Shown here: positions 44,156-53,333 of the stretch, one piece after another | How the letters are laid out: every line of letters starts with the position of its first letter | Numbering within the stretch: position 1 is the stretch's first letter | NCBI GenBank assembly: GCA_017427945.1 | Contig: JAFRRT010000018.1 | Location: 1 to 59,390, forward strand | Source: Muribaculaceae bacterium | GTDB taxonomy: Bacteria > Bacteroidota > Bacteroidia > Bacteroidales > Muribaculaceae | Direction: 5' to 3' | DNA: 59,390 nucleotides | The notes under the pieces: model-generated | The model's database searches: none | The model's input: only the letters and a program-made list of their open reading frames with translations | Told to the model about the DNA's origin: nothing | Program-made: the position numbers and the translations under genes

Positions 44156-46180
44156 TTACCAGATGATGGCGCGGTCAGCGGGGTCGAGCCACATCTTGTC
44201 ACCGGCCTTGATGCCGAAGGCGTCAAAGAAGGTGTCGATGTTCCTCAACGTGGCGTTTACGCGGTAGCGGCCGATCGAGTGGGGGTCACTCTTGGTCTGC
44301 TGGAAGATGGCTTCCTCGGTCATGTTGTCGGCCCAGATGCGGCCATAGCTCAGGTAGAAACGCTGAGTGGGGGTGAAGCCGTCAATCATCTTGTCCTCAC
44401 GGAACTGCTGGGTGGTGCGGAAAGCGTCATAAGCGATGCGCAGACCGCCCTGATCGGCGATGTTCTCGCCCAGGGTCAGGTGACCGTTGGCATGCTGGTC
44501 CTTGACAACGATAATCTCGTCGAACTGGGCGGCGAGCTTCTCGGCGGCAGCCTGGAACTTCTCGCTGTCCTCCTCGGTCCACCAGTCGGTCATGTTGCCG
44601 TACTGGTCGAACATGCGGCCCTGGTCGTCAAAGCCGTGAGTCATCTCGTGGCCAATGACAACGCCGATGGCACCAAAGTTGGTGGCATCGTCGGCATCCA
44701 CATCAAAGAAGGGAGGCTGCAGGATAGCTGCGGGGAAGCAGATCTCGTTGGTAGTGGGGTTGTAGTAGGCGTTCACCGTCTGCGGTGTCATGCCCCATTC
44801 GTCCTTGTCCACGGGCTTGCCCATCTTGTTGAGGTTGCGGCGGGTCTCGTACAGGCTGGCGGCCTTGATGTTCTCATACAGGCTCATGGCGGGATCCACG
44901 GTCAGACCGCTGTAGTCGCGCCATTTGTCGGGATAACCTATCTTGACGGTGAAGGCGTTGAGCTTCACAAGGGCGTTGATCTTGGTCTGCTCGCTCATCC
45001 AGGTCAAGCCGGCGATGTGGCTGGCCAACGACTTGCGCAGTTCGCCGATGAGCTTCATCATCTTCTCCTTGCTGCCATGAGCGAAGTATTTGCTGACGTA
45101 AACCTCGCCGACAGCCTCGCCCAGCAAACCGTTGGGGAAGCCCAGGGCGCGTTTCCAGCGCGGCTTGCGCTCCTTTTGTCCGCTCAGCATGCGGCCATAG
45201 AAGTCAAATGAGGTCTCGCCGAACTCGTCGCTCAGGTAATTGGCCGATCCCTTGATGAGGATGCCTGCCATGTAGTCGCGCATCTGCTGTTCGTTGAGCT
45301 TGGTCATCAACGTGTTGGCTACTGCCATCACCTTGGGCTCGGTCAGGATCACCCATTCCACGTTGGGAACACCCATCAGTGAGAAGTACTCCTTCCAGTC
45401 GATGGCGGGATAGTCCTGCTGAAGCTGGTCAATGGTGCGGATGTTGTAGAGCTTGTTGTAGTCGCGGGCCTCGGCGCGGTCCATCTTGGCTTGAGCAAAC
45501 TTGTACTCGATGTCATAGATGGTGCGGCTGGCACGCACGGCCTCGTTCTTGCTGTAGCCCGAGAGCATGAACATCTTTACCAGGTAGTTGCGGTAGGCCT
45601 CCTGAATCTTTTTGCTGTCGGCGTCGGTGTTCAGGTAGTAGTCCCTGTCGGGCAGACCACTGGTGCCGGCGCTCAGCCACATCACGTTCATGTCGCTGTT
45701 CTTCAGGTCGGTATCAACGCCGATGCCAAAGAACGGGTTGCCGATCTTCAGGTGCTGGTCGGCAAGGAATGCAGTCAAATCGCTCTTCTTGAAAGCCTTG
45801 ATGTTTGCCAGGTCGGCAGCCATGGGCTGTGCGCCCTCGCTGTTGAGCCTGTCACTGTCCATTGCCATCTTGTACAGGTCGGCGACCTTCTGGTCAACGG
45901 TGCCGAACTTGTGATCGGTCTTGCCCAGCTCCAGGAACATGTCGCGCAAGCGGTTCTCGTTCTCTTCGGCAAGCACATTGAATACGCCATAACTGGAGTA
46001 CTCGGGATGCATGCTCAGCGGGTTGGCTTTCATCCAGCCACCACCGGCATACTCATAGAAATCGTCACCCGGCTTAACGCTCAGGTCCATGTCGGCACGG
46101 TTCACGCCGTGCGTCACTTGTGCCTGCACGCCAGGCACGGCAGCCATCATCATGGCCATTGCTAATAACATTTTCTTCAT
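44156..46180 (-). CDS. pepO: M13-family (neprilysin/PepO-like) zinc metallopeptidase
   Basis: This secreted 674-residue endopeptidase has a signal peptide (about 1-20, ending GVQA). The large helical N-terminal domain of the family follows. The catalytic domain carries HEMTH at 511-515 (two zinc ligands and the general base Glu512) within VIGHEMTHGFDDQG, and ENIAD with the third ligand Glu572. NAYYNPTTNEICFPAAILQPPFF is the typical substrate-groove block. The protein ends near residue 674 in IIW; M13 members usually end in a conserved CxxW that is partly changed here. It is probably periplasmic, degrading small peptides. Confidence 0.94.
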   Translation of the reverse strand: MKKMLLAMAMMMAAVPGVQAQVTHGVNRADMDLSVKPGDDFYEYAGGGWMKANPLSMHPEYSSYGVFNVLAEENENRLRDMFLELGKTDHKFGTVDQKVADLYKMAMDSDRLNSEGAQPMAADLANIKAFKKSDLTAFLADQHLKIGNPFFGIGVDTDLKNSDMNVMWLSAGTSGLPDRDYYLNTDADSKKIQEAYRNYLVKMFMLSGYSKNEAVRASRTIYDIEYKFAQAKMDRAEARDYNKLYNIRTIDQLQQDYPAIDWKEYFSLMGVPNVEWVILTEPKVMAVANTLMTKLNEQQMRDYMAGILIKGSANYLSDEFGETSFDFYGRMLSGQKERKPRWKRALGFPNGLLGEAVGEVYVSKYFAHGSKEKMMKLIGELRKSLASHIAGLTWMSEQTKINALVKLNAFTVKIGYPDKWRDYSGLTVDPAMSLYENIKAASLYETRRNLNKMGKPVDKDEWGMTPQTVNAYYNPTTNEICFPAAILQPPFFDVDADDATNFGAIGVVIGHEMTHGFDDQGRMFDQYGNMTDWWTEEDSEKFQAAAEKLAAQFDEIIVVKDQHANGHLTLGENIADQGGLRIAYDAFRTTQQFREDKMIDGFTPTQRFYLSYGRIWADNMTEEAIFQQTKSDPHSIGRYRVNATLRNIDTFFDAFGIKAGDKMWLDPADRAIIW

Positions 46181-46259
46181 TATTAATAAACTATAGTTTA
46201 GGTAGTATGTCTGTTTCCAACCCGCAAAAATAACACTTTTCCGTTAATTAGCTCCTTTT

Positions 46260-46284
46260 AAACTGCGAATTACGCCAATTAAAC
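46260..46284 (+). repeat. Dispersed intergenic repeat AAACTrCGAATTACrC, copy 1
   Basis: AAACTGCGAATTACGCCAAT and a few further bases. Related copies in the same orientation are at 48042 and 50671. It lies in the 267-bp gap upstream of the M13 peptidase gene, which otherwise shows only a possible -7 box (46232-46225). Confidence 0.55.
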
Positions 46285-46364
46285 GATTTTTTGCATCCTC
46301 TTCCTTCATCAAACAACTGAATTTGCTGATGTTTGCAAGGATAGCCACAATGCAATATTTTTAA

Positions 46365-46413
46365 TAAAAAAATCTCGGCTGATGCAGCAAAAAATGCTCA
46401 AATTAGCCGAGAT
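46365..46413 (-). terminator. Strong terminator after dnaB
   Basis: Minus strand: a perfect 9-bp stem (ATCTCGGCT / AGCCGAGAT), with a smaller AGCA/TGCT stem inside its 24-nt loop, is followed by seven T (46371-46365). Confidence 0.9.
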
Positions 46414-46447
46414 AAATAATAACAAGACTTTTTGTCGTTTCGGTTTG

Positions 46448-48034
46448 TTAGAAGGGTGGTTTGGTTTCGTTAGGGTTGGGCATCCAACTCTCGTTGGGAG
46501 GCATCTGGCCGCTGGGCATCACCGCGCTGTCGGGCAGGGGAGGCGGGGGTGCAGTGTTGGGGCCGGCGTTCATCTTGGACTCGTAGGTGGTCTCTTCGCT
46601 CAGCAGATCCTGCTCGCCCTGGTTCTCGAAGCGGGCAAATTTGCTCACGAAGTGCAGGTTGATGGTTTCGGTGGCACCGCTGCGGTGCTTGGCAACGATG
46701 AACTCGGCAACACCCTTGATGTTGTTGCCCTCGGCATCCACGGACGATTTGGTGTAGTACTCCTGTCGGTGGATGAAGCACACGATGTCGGCATCCTGCT
46801 CAATAGCACCCGATTCGCGCAAGTCGCTCAGCTGCGGACGCTTGCCCAGCTTGTCGTCGGCGGCGCGTGTCTCAACGCTACGGTTGAGCTGCGACAGGGC
46901 GATGATGGGGATGTCCAACTCCTTGGCGAGCTGCTTGAGGTTACGCGAGATGGTGCTCACCTCTTGCTCGCGGCTGCCGAACTTCATGCCGGTGGCGTTC
47001 ATGAGCTGCAGATAGTCGATGATGATGATTTTCACTTGATGCTCACGCACAAGGCGGCGTGCCTTGGTCCTCAACTCAAAGATGGAGAGCGAGGGTGTGT
47101 CGTCGATATATAGCGGTGCACTGCTCAGGCTGCGCGTACGCGTCATCAGGTTCTCCCACTCGGGCTGCGTGAGTTGTCCGCTCTTGATTTTTTCGCCTTC
47201 GAGCGAGCACACGTTGCTGATGAGGCGGTTCACAAGCTGCAGACTCGACATCTCGAGCGAGAACACGGCAACGGGGATGTTGTAATCGACCGCCATGTTC
47301 TTGGCCATCGACAGCACAAATGCCGTTTTACCCATCGCGGGACGGGCGGCAATGATGATGAGGTCGCTGTTCTGCCAGCCGCTGGTCAGGCGGTCCAGCT
47401 TGTGGAAGCCCGATTCCAGTCCGCTCAGTCCGCTCTCGCGGTTAGCGGCCTCCTCAATCTTCTTGATGGCGTCCTGTACGGCGTTCTCGATGGGGATGAC
47501 GTCGCGCTTGAGCGTGTTCTTGGAGATTTCGAACAGTTTGCCCTCGGCCTCCTGCATCAGGTCATACACATCGATGGACTCGTCAAAGGCCAGCGTCTGC
47601 ACTTGGCTGCTGTAGCTGATAAGTTCGCGGGCGAGGTACTTCTGCGCCACGATGCGAGCATGGAACTCGGCATTGGCGGCACTCGATACCAGACCTGTCA
47701 ACTCGCTGATGCGCACGGCACCGCCTACCTCGTCGAGCACCTTGTTGGTGCGCAGCTGGTCGGTGACGGTGAGCATGTCGATGGGCCTGCCGTTAGCAGC
47801 CAGCGACTGGATGGCTTCGTAAATCTTTTGGTTCGCGGGATTATAAAACGCCTCGGGTTTCAAAATCTCGCAAACGTTGTTATATGCGTCCTTCTCGAGC
47901 ATGATGGCGCCAAGCACGGCGTCCTCGAGCGACGTGTCTTGTGGCGGCAACTTGCCGAACTCACTGAGGATTTCGGGCTCGTGGTTAGGGCGGGTGCGGC
48001 GGCGTGCCTGCTTACCAGTTTCAAATTCTTCCAT
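46448..48034 (-). CDS. dnaB: Replicative DNA helicase DnaB
   Basis: DnaB is the hexameric fork helicase. The 528-residue protein has the N-terminal primase-interacting domain (from LPPQDTSLEDAVLGAIML) and the RecA-like motor with Walker A ARPAMGKTAF (Lys236, Thr237), Walker B IIIDYLQLM, and the C-terminal LSDLRESGAIEQDAD and VAKHRSGATETINLHF motifs. An additional Pro/Asn-rich tail of about 50 residues follows. No intein is present. It is monocistronic with a strong terminator; a -7-like TAATTTTG (48126-48119) lies upstream. Confidence 0.97.
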   Translation of the reverse strand: MEEFETGKQARRRTRPNHEPEILSEFGKLPPQDTSLEDAVLGAIMLEKDAYNNVCEILKPEAFYNPANQKIYEAIQSLAANGRPIDMLTVTDQLRTNKVLDEVGGAVRISELTGLVSSAANAEFHARIVAQKYLARELISYSSQVQTLAFDESIDVYDLMQEAEGKLFEISKNTLKRDVIPIENAVQDAIKKIEEAANRESGLSGLESGFHKLDRLTSGWQNSDLIIIAARPAMGKTAFVLSMAKNMAVDYNIPVAVFSLEMSSLQLVNRLISNVCSLEGEKIKSGQLTQPEWENLMTRTRSLSSAPLYIDDTPSLSIFELRTKARRLVREHQVKIIIIDYLQLMNATGMKFGSREQEVSTISRNLKQLAKELDIPIIALSQLNRSVETRAADDKLGKRPQLSDLRESGAIEQDADIVCFIHRQEYYTKSSVDAEGNNIKGVAEFIVAKHRSGATETINLHFVSKFARFENQGEQDLLSEETTYESKMNAGPNTAPPPPLPDSAVMPSGQMPPNESWMPNPNETKPPF

Positions 48035-48041
48035 ATTCTTA

Positions 48042-48060
48042 AAACTACGAATTACACGAA
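48042..48060 (+). repeat. Dispersed intergenic repeat AAACTrCGAATTACrC, copy 2
   Basis: AAACTACGAATTACACGAA, 8 bp upstream of the dnaB start and therefore inside its presumed 5' UTR, in the same orientation as the copies at 46260 and 50671. Confidence 0.55.
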
Positions 48061-48215
48061 CTTTCAGTTCGACATAGTCATTCTATCGAATTGGTTTTCG
48101 CGTTGTTTTTAGTGAGGGCAAAATTACAACAAAACATCGGTATGGCCCACCGTAGTTATTTACATTCTATTGACATGATGTTGACAAGAAAAATTGGTTT
48201 ATTAGGTACAAGTCG

Positions 48216-48246
48216 TTGTGTTTTTAGCAGAAATAGTGTATTTTTG
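48216..48246 (+). promoter_or_regulatory. Bacteroidota-type promoter for the GH31 gene
   Basis: TTG (48216-48218), a 20-nt spacer and TATTTTTG (48239-48246): exact consensus, with a leader of about 38 nt. Confidence 0.8.
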
Positions 48247-48290
48247 CGGTGTGAGTTCAAGTATGTAAACAACTAAATGAAATATAAATT

Positions 48291-50672
48291 ATGAAAAACT
48301 ACAGGATAATGACGATGGTTGCGGTAGCCATGATGGCACTGGCAGCCATGGCGCAGCCGACGAGTTTGACGTTCAATGATGCGAAGCGCGGCCAGACCAT
48401 CACGGTGACCGCTGTGGGCAATGACATCGTACGCGTTGATGTGGTGCCCGACGGTTGGAACGGAGATCGATTGCCCTCGCTTGCCCTCGACCAGACTGTG
48501 ATGGCCGTGAAGCCCAAAGTCACAATCAACGACTGGGACGATATCGGCATGTTGCGTACCGAGAACGGCGTGCAGGTGCTGTGTGACAAGAACGTGGGCA
48601 GTGTGACGGTGAGTTGCGGCAACACGTTCTACACCACCGACCTGTGTGAACGCGGCCAATCGACTGTGCGCTTGCTGCATCAGGGCAAGGAATCGTTTTA
48701 CGGTGCTGGCGAACGCGGTTACTCGTTTAACTTGAGCGGCGACACGCTCATCAACTACAACGCCCAGAACTACGGCTACCAGATGGGCGAGGCCCGCACC
48801 AAGCAGATGGGCATCACCATGCCTTTTGTCATTTCATCCAAGGGCTACGGCATCTTCTTTGACGACTTCTGCAAATCGTCGCTCTATCTGGGCGAGGAAG
48901 GCATCGAATACACTTCGACCTCCCCGCAACCCCTGTCCTATTATGTCATCAGCGGCAACGGCAAGGTCGAGAATGTGGTCAGGAACTTCACCTGGCTCGT
49001 GGGGCGTCAGGAACTGCCGCCATTGTGGACACTGGGCTACATCACCTCAAAATACGGGTACCACGACCAGCGCGAGAGCGAGGGCGTTGTCGATACCTTG
49101 AAACGTGAAGGCTATCCGCTGGACGGCATCGTCTTTGACTTGTACTGGTATGGCAAGGAGGAGGACATGGGCCGCCTGCAGTGGGATAAGGAGCAGTGGC
49201 CCGACCACCGCAAGATGCTGCGCGACTTCAAGGAGAAAGGCGTGAACGTAGTGACCATCTCGCAGCCCTATGTGCTGACCAACGGCCGTGCCATTGATAA
49301 CTACAAGCTGTTGGATCCTCAGGGACTGTTCTGCAAGACCGATGGCACCGACACTACCCACACCGTTACTATCTGGGTGGGGCAGGGCGGCATGTTCGAC
49401 GTGTCGAACCCCGCCACGCGCCTGTGGCTGCGCAACCGCTACAAACAACTCACCGAGGAGGGCGTGACTGGCTGGTGGGGTGACCTGGGCGAGCCCGAGA
49501 AGCACCCGCTGGAAATTCGTCACTGGAACGGCCTCACCGCCGAGCAGTACCACAACGTGTACGGCAACGACTGGAGCCGCATCATCTATGACCTGTTCAA
49601 GGAGGATTATCCAGACCGTCGCCCGATGGTCATGATGCGTGCCGGCACGGCAGGCCTGCAGCGCTATTCGGTATTCCCTTGGTCCACCGACGTGTCCCGC
49701 TCGTGGGGCGGATACCAGCCGCAGGTAACCATCATGCTCAACGCGGGCCTGAGTGGTCTGGGCTACATGTCGCATGACGTAGGTGGTTTTGCTGTTGACC
49801 CCGCCAACAAACGCGACGGCGAGCTCTACATCCGCTGGCTGCAGCTGGGCCTGTTCTCGCCTATGCTGCGCACCCACTCAACTTATCAGGCCGAGCCTTA
49901 CAACTACAAGGAGTTCGGCGACCTCACCCTGCGTCTTATCAAGAGCCGCTACACCTGGCTGCCCTATAATTATACGTTGGCCTATGAGAACGCCCGCAAT
50001 GGCATGCCGCTGGTGCGCCCGATAGGCTTCTACGAGAACGACCATAACATCGCCCGCTATGACGGCATTTGGGACCAGTACTTGTGGGGTCGCGACGTGA
50101 TGGTCGCTCCCGTGATGCAGCAGGGTGCCGTGAGCCGCGACATCACCTTCCCCGAAGGCACTTGGGTGGACATGAACAACCCCGCCCGCCGTTACGAGGG
50201 CCACACCACGGTTAACTATGCCGCGCCCATCGAGGTGCTGCCGCTGTTTGCCCGTGCTGGAGCCTTCATTCCTCAGGCTAACTACGAGATGGACAACGTG
50301 GGCGATTACAACCCCGACCGTCTTGACATCGTGTACTACTGGAGCGACCAGCCCTCGACCTTCGCCCTGTTTGACGACGACTTGCACTCGACAGGTACGC
50401 TGGCAAACGAAAAGCACCGCCTGATTCATTTCATCGCCACGCCTCAGGGCAAGACCTGTTATATCACTATCCAGGGCAAGGGCAGCTTTGAGGGTGCCGC
50501 CGCAGGAAAGGAATATCGCCTTATCGTTCCCGCCACGCCCAATCCGGGCAAGGTGAAGATCAACGGCAAAAAGTCCAAAGGCGTGACCTACGACAAGCGC
50601 ACCGCCACGCTCACCATCCCCTTGAGCATCCCCGACATTAGCGAGTCCACCATCATCGAAATCCAAAAATAA
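48291..50672 (+). CDS. GH31 family alpha-glucosidase / oligosaccharide 4-alpha-glucosyltransferase-like enzyme
   Basis: This 793-residue secreted enzyme has a signal peptide (about 1-21). An N-terminal beta-sandwich is followed by a GH31 barrel with the nucleophile Asp398 in GWWGDLGEPEKHP and the acid/base Asp467 in FPWSTDVSRSWGG. C-terminal beta domains complete the protein. The nucleophile motif WWGDLGEPE is that of the Agd31B-type 4-alpha-glucosyltransferases rather than the WNDMNE of classic alpha-glucosidases, so transglycosylation of maltodextrins is plausible. The substrate remains inferred. It is monocistronic with a consensus promoter and terminator, and may feed the maltodextrin operon at 17.5-23.5 kb. 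Confidence 0.9.
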   Translation: MKNYRIMTMVAVAMMALAAMAQPTSLTFNDAKRGQTITVTAVGNDIVRVDVVPDGWNGDRLPSLALDQTVMAVKPKVTINDWDDIGMLRTENGVQVLCDKNVGSVTVSCGNTFYTTDLCERGQSTVRLLHQGKESFYGAGERGYSFNLSGDTLINYNAQNYGYQMGEARTKQMGITMPFVISSKGYGIFFDDFCKSSLYLGEEGIEYTSTSPQPLSYYVISGNGKVENVVRNFTWLVGRQELPPLWTLGYITSKYGYHDQRESEGVVDTLKREGYPLDGIVFDLYWYGKEEDMGRLQWDKEQWPDHRKMLRDFKEKGVNVVTISQPYVLTNGRAIDNYKLLDPQGLFCKTDGTDTTHTVTIWVGQGGMFDVSNPATRLWLRNRYKQLTEEGVTGWWGDLGEPEKHPLEIRHWNGLTAEQYHNVYGNDWSRIIYDLFKEDYPDRRPMVMMRAGTAGLQRYSVFPWSTDVSRSWGGYQPQVTIMLNAGLSGLGYMSHDVGGFAVDPANKRDGELYIRWLQLGLFSPMLRTHSTYQAEPYNYKEFGDLTLRLIKSRYTWLPYNYTLAYENARNGMPLVRPIGFYENDHNIARYDGIWDQYLWGRDVMVAPVMQQGAVSRDITFPEGTWVDMNNPARRYEGHTTVNYAAPIEVLPLFARAGAFIPQANYEMDNVGDYNPDRLDIVYYWSDQPSTFALFDDDLHSTGTLANEKHRLIHFIATPQGKTCYITIQGKGSFEGAAAGKEYRLIVPATPNPGKVKINGKKSKGVTYDKRTATLTIPLSIPDISESTIIEIQK

Positions 50673-50695
50673 ACTACGAATTACACAAATTAGAC
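50671..50695 (+). repeat. Dispersed intergenic repeat AAACTrCGAATTACrC, copy 3
   Basis: AAACTACGAATTACACAAAT plus five bases, beginning within the stop codon of the GH31 gene and running to its terminator. Same orientation as the copies at 46260 and 48042. Confidence 0.55.
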
Positions 50696-50703
50696 AAAAA
50701 TAA

Positions 50704-50737
50704 GCATCCGCGCTCAAATCCTATTGAGCGCGGATGC
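50704..50737 (+). terminator. Terminator after the GH31 gene
   Basis: A perfect 14-bp stem (GCATCCGCGCTCAA with its complement at 50724-50737) with a 6-nt loop, 31 nt past the stop. No T-run follows. Confidence 0.75.
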
Positions 50738-50821
50738 CATATAAGTAGAATCAGCGAATTGAAGTTTAGTTGGTGCGGCCGCCATTCGTGAAATTTGAAT
50801 TAATACGAAAGCGGATGCCCC

Positions 50822-50842
50822 ATTAAACACTAAACTTTAAAC
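50822..50842 (+). repeat. Three tandem heptamers of the intergenic NNTAAAC family
   Basis: ATTAAAC, ACTAAAC and TTTAAAC are followed by TGCG, in the gap between the GH31 gene and the convergent YbjQ-family gene. Confidence 0.6.
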
Positions 50843-50843
50843 T

Positions 50844-50857
50844 GCGGGCAAGCCCGC
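50844..50857 (-). terminator. Compact GC hairpin after the YbjQ-family gene
   Basis: GCGGGC directly faces GCCCGC two bases away, 2-15 bp beyond the stop of the minus-strand gene; on that strand a T-containing tract follows. Confidence 0.55.
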
Positions 50858-50858
50858 A

Positions 50859-51176
50859 TTAAATGACTACGGCGGTGCCGCTGGTGGCCACCATGAGCAT
50901 GGAGCTGTCCTTGCCGATGGTCTCGTAGTCGATGTCGATGCCCACGATGGCGTTGGCGCCCATCTCCTGGGCACGCTGCATCATTTCGTTCATTGCGATG
51001 TCCTTAGCCTGGCGCAGCACTTTCTCGTAGCTGGCCGAGCGTCCGCCCACGATGTCGCGAATGCCTGCAAAGATGTCTTTCAAAAAGTTGGCGCCGATGA
51101 TGGTCTCGCCGGTCACTACGCCCTTGTACTCACGGATGCTGTAGCCCTCAATTTGGGGAGTTGTTGACAGTAACAT
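50859..51176 (-). CDS. YbjQ/UPF0145 (DUF74) family protein
   Basis: The 105-residue protein matches the small YbjQ family: [27 protein letters not shown] at the start, the central [20 protein letters not shown], and [16 protein letters not shown]. Family members form beta-rich pentameric assemblies; no molecular function is established. No signal peptide is present. A -7-like TATTTTTG lies at 51231-51224 with no matching TTG. Confidence 0.92.
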   Translation of the reverse strand: MLLSTTPQIEGYSIREYKGVVTGETIIGANFLKDIFAGIRDIVGGRSASYEKVLRQAKDIAMNEMMQRAQEMGANAIVGIDIDYETIGKDSSMLMVATSGTAVVI

Positions 51177-51370
51177 ATCTTATCAGTTTAGTTAAATTGG
51201 TGAAACATATACATTAAACCCTGCAAAAATAATGCCAATACTTTAAAATGGGCACCATTTAGAGATACTGTGATGAACTGCCGCATGGTAATAAACAAGG
51301 GGGAGTGTAAAATTTTTAGACACTTTAGTGTAAAAAAAATTGACACTTTCGAAAATAGCCGATTTTTCTT

Positions 51371-51402
51371 TTGGCGCGGCCTTACAAGGGAGATTAAGTT
51401 TG
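51371..51402 (+). promoter_or_regulatory. Bacteroidota-type promoter for the second BspA-like gene
   Basis: TTG (51371-51373), a 21-nt spacer and TAAGTTTG (51395-51402), with about 55 nt of leader. Confidence 0.65.
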
Positions 51403-51463
51403 TATTTAAGAAATCAAGAGTTTCGATGCGAGAATATAATAATAACAATAAAACCGAAGACTT

Positions 51464-53314
51464 ATGAAACAATTTATCCAACCTTTTGTTTTACTGCTGG
51501 CTATCCTGTTGCCGGCAACTGCCGTCGCCAGTTCCACCGCTGTGAATGGAATCTACTATAACTTCAATACCTCGATGGGGACGGCAACAGTAACCTATAA
51601 AGGAACGTCCTATAATCAGTATCCCGAGTATTACACGGGTGAGGTTGTGATTCCCGACTCGGTCGTCTATGGCAGCAAAACTTATGCGGTCACTGCCATC
51701 GGCGAGAGGGCATTCTCGACGAGCACCAACTTGACAAGCGTGGTCACGCCTAACACCCTCACCACCATTGGTAAATACGCCTTTATGGCATGCCACGCCC
51801 TGCAGACTGTCAGCCTCTCAACCCCGCTCAGAACCATCCAGGATTTTGCGTTCTCTAATTGCGACTACATGACCGAAATCAATTTGCCTGAGTCTCTCAA
51901 TTCCATTGGCCAACATGCTTTCTTTGCTTGCGTAAAGCTGGCCCGTTTGGATTTTCCCAAATCACTGAACTCTATCGGCACATTTGCATTTGGTTATTGT
52001 GAGGGTTTGACCTGCATCACGGTGGATGGCGGGAACACAAAATATGATTGCCGCGATGACTGTAATGCCATCATTGAAACGGCGACCAACAAACTGGTGT
52101 TGGGCTGCATCAACACGGTTATCCCCAACACGGTTAAAACCATCGGTGAGTATGCTTTCCAAGATTGCCCCTTTACTACCATCGACATCCCCACCTCGGT
52201 CACGAAGATTGAGAGTTCGGCCTTCTCTTATTGCCACAATCTGGAGTACATGACCATCCCCAACTCGGTTACCACACTCGGCAGCATTATCTTTCAGGGT
52301 TGCGATCACCTGAAGAGTGTGACCTTGAGCAATGTCCTCACCGAGGTCAGCCATGGTTTATTTGAGGGCTGCTGGAAACTGACGGATGTGATTATCCCTG
52401 CATCGGTGACCTCCATCCAGAATAATGCGTTCAAGAACTGCGAAGCGCTGAAGACCATAAACATACCCGACGGTGTGACCTACATAGGGGATTATGCCTT
52501 CAACGGGTGTGACAGTCTGGAGTATATACCTTTACCCAACTCGCTTAAAACCATCGGTCGGTTTACGTTCGATGACTGCCGTTCGCTCAGGAGTATAGCT
52601 ATCCCTGCTTCGGTCACCAACATCGATGTCTGTGCGCTCAGGGGATGCTACAGTCTGGAAAGCATCACAGTGGCTGGCAATAATCCGAACTATGATTCCC
52701 GCGGTGATTGCAATGCCCTCATCGTGACTGCAAGCAATACCGTGATAGCCGGTTGCAAAAACTCGGTCATCCCCATCACGGTCACAGCCATTAACGACTG
52801 GGCGTTCTATAATTGTTTCGACTTGACAAGTGTGGAGTTTCCTGATGCGATTACCTACATTGGTACAAGTGCTTTTGAAAACTGCCGGAGTTTGACTACA
52901 GTGACCATCCCCAGGTCGGTCACGACAATCGGCAATTGTGCTTTCTATGGTTGCAAACTCATGAGACACGTTTATTCCAGGATTACCGACCCCTCGGCAA
53001 TTACCATGGGCGGAAGCGTGTTCATGTATTATGCTTATGGCACCGCTAATCGCTGGCTTCATGTGCCGGTAGGCACTGTGGAGGCCTATCAGGCCGACAC
53101 GAAATGGAGCAATTATTTCGGCAATATTGTCGAGATTGAAAACGACCCCGGTGATGTGAATGGCGACGGTGCATTGTCTATCGCCGACGTGACGGCGCTC
53201 ATCGACCTGCTCCTTGGTGGCGAGGAGATTCCCGCCAGCGCCGACGTGGACGGCAACGGTTCTGTGAGCATCAGTGATGTGACGGCTCTTATCGATTTGC
53301 TATTGGAAAACTAA
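51464..53314 (+). CDS. BspA-like leucine-rich-repeat surface protein with C-terminal dockerin-like domain
   Basis: This secreted 616-residue protein has a signal peptide (about 1-22) and then NGIYYNF, the same start of the mature protein as in the homologue at 23709-25460. About sixteen LRR_5 repeats follow (IGxxAFxxCxxLxxIxIPxSV pattern), two of them replaced by the SRDDCNAII-type insert seen in both proteins. Its last about 55 residues hold two dockerin-like calcium loops (GDVNGDGALSIADV and ADVDGNGSVSISDV). A role in adhesion is inferred from BspA homologues. It is monocistronic with its own promoter and a strong terminator. Confidence 0.88.
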   Translation: MKQFIQPFVLLLAILLPATAVASSTAVNGIYYNFNTSMGTATVTYKGTSYNQYPEYYTGEVVIPDSVVYGSKTYAVTAIGERAFSTSTNLTSVVTPNTLTTIGKYAFMACHALQTVSLSTPLRTIQDFAFSNCDYMTEINLPESLNSIGQHAFFACVKLARLDFPKSLNSIGTFAFGYCEGLTCITVDGGNTKYDCRDDCNAIIETATNKLVLGCINTVIPNTVKTIGEYAFQDCPFTTIDIPTSVTKIESSAFSYCHNLEYMTIPNSVTTLGSIIFQGCDHLKSVTLSNVLTEVSHGLFEGCWKLTDVIIPASVTSIQNNAFKNCEALKTINIPDGVTYIGDYAFNGCDSLEYIPLPNSLKTIGRFTFDDCRSLRSIAIPASVTNIDVCALRGCYSLESITVAGNNPNYDSRGDCNALIVTASNTVIAGCKNSVIPITVTAINDWAFYNCFDLTSVEFPDAITYIGTSAFENCRSLTTVTIPRSVTTIGNCAFYGCKLMRHVYSRITDPSAITMGGSVFMYYAYGTANRWLHVPVGTVEAYQADTKWSNYFGNIVEIENDPGDVNGDGALSIADVTALIDLLLGGEEIPASADVDGNGSVSISDVTALIDLLLEN

Positions 53315-53333
53315 GTGATATGGATGATGAGGT

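Noticed and set aside
51700-52960. Regularly spaced DNA similarity considered as a possible CRISPR or tandem repeat
   Set aside because: The period is about 69 bp and follows the protein LRR_5 repeat; it is imperfect and coding, with no spacers or cas genes.
23709-53314. Interpretation of the dockerin proteins as a cellulosome
   Set aside because: No cohesin scaffold and no cellulase or xylanase carries the tag here; the tagged proteins are adhesins and a protease.
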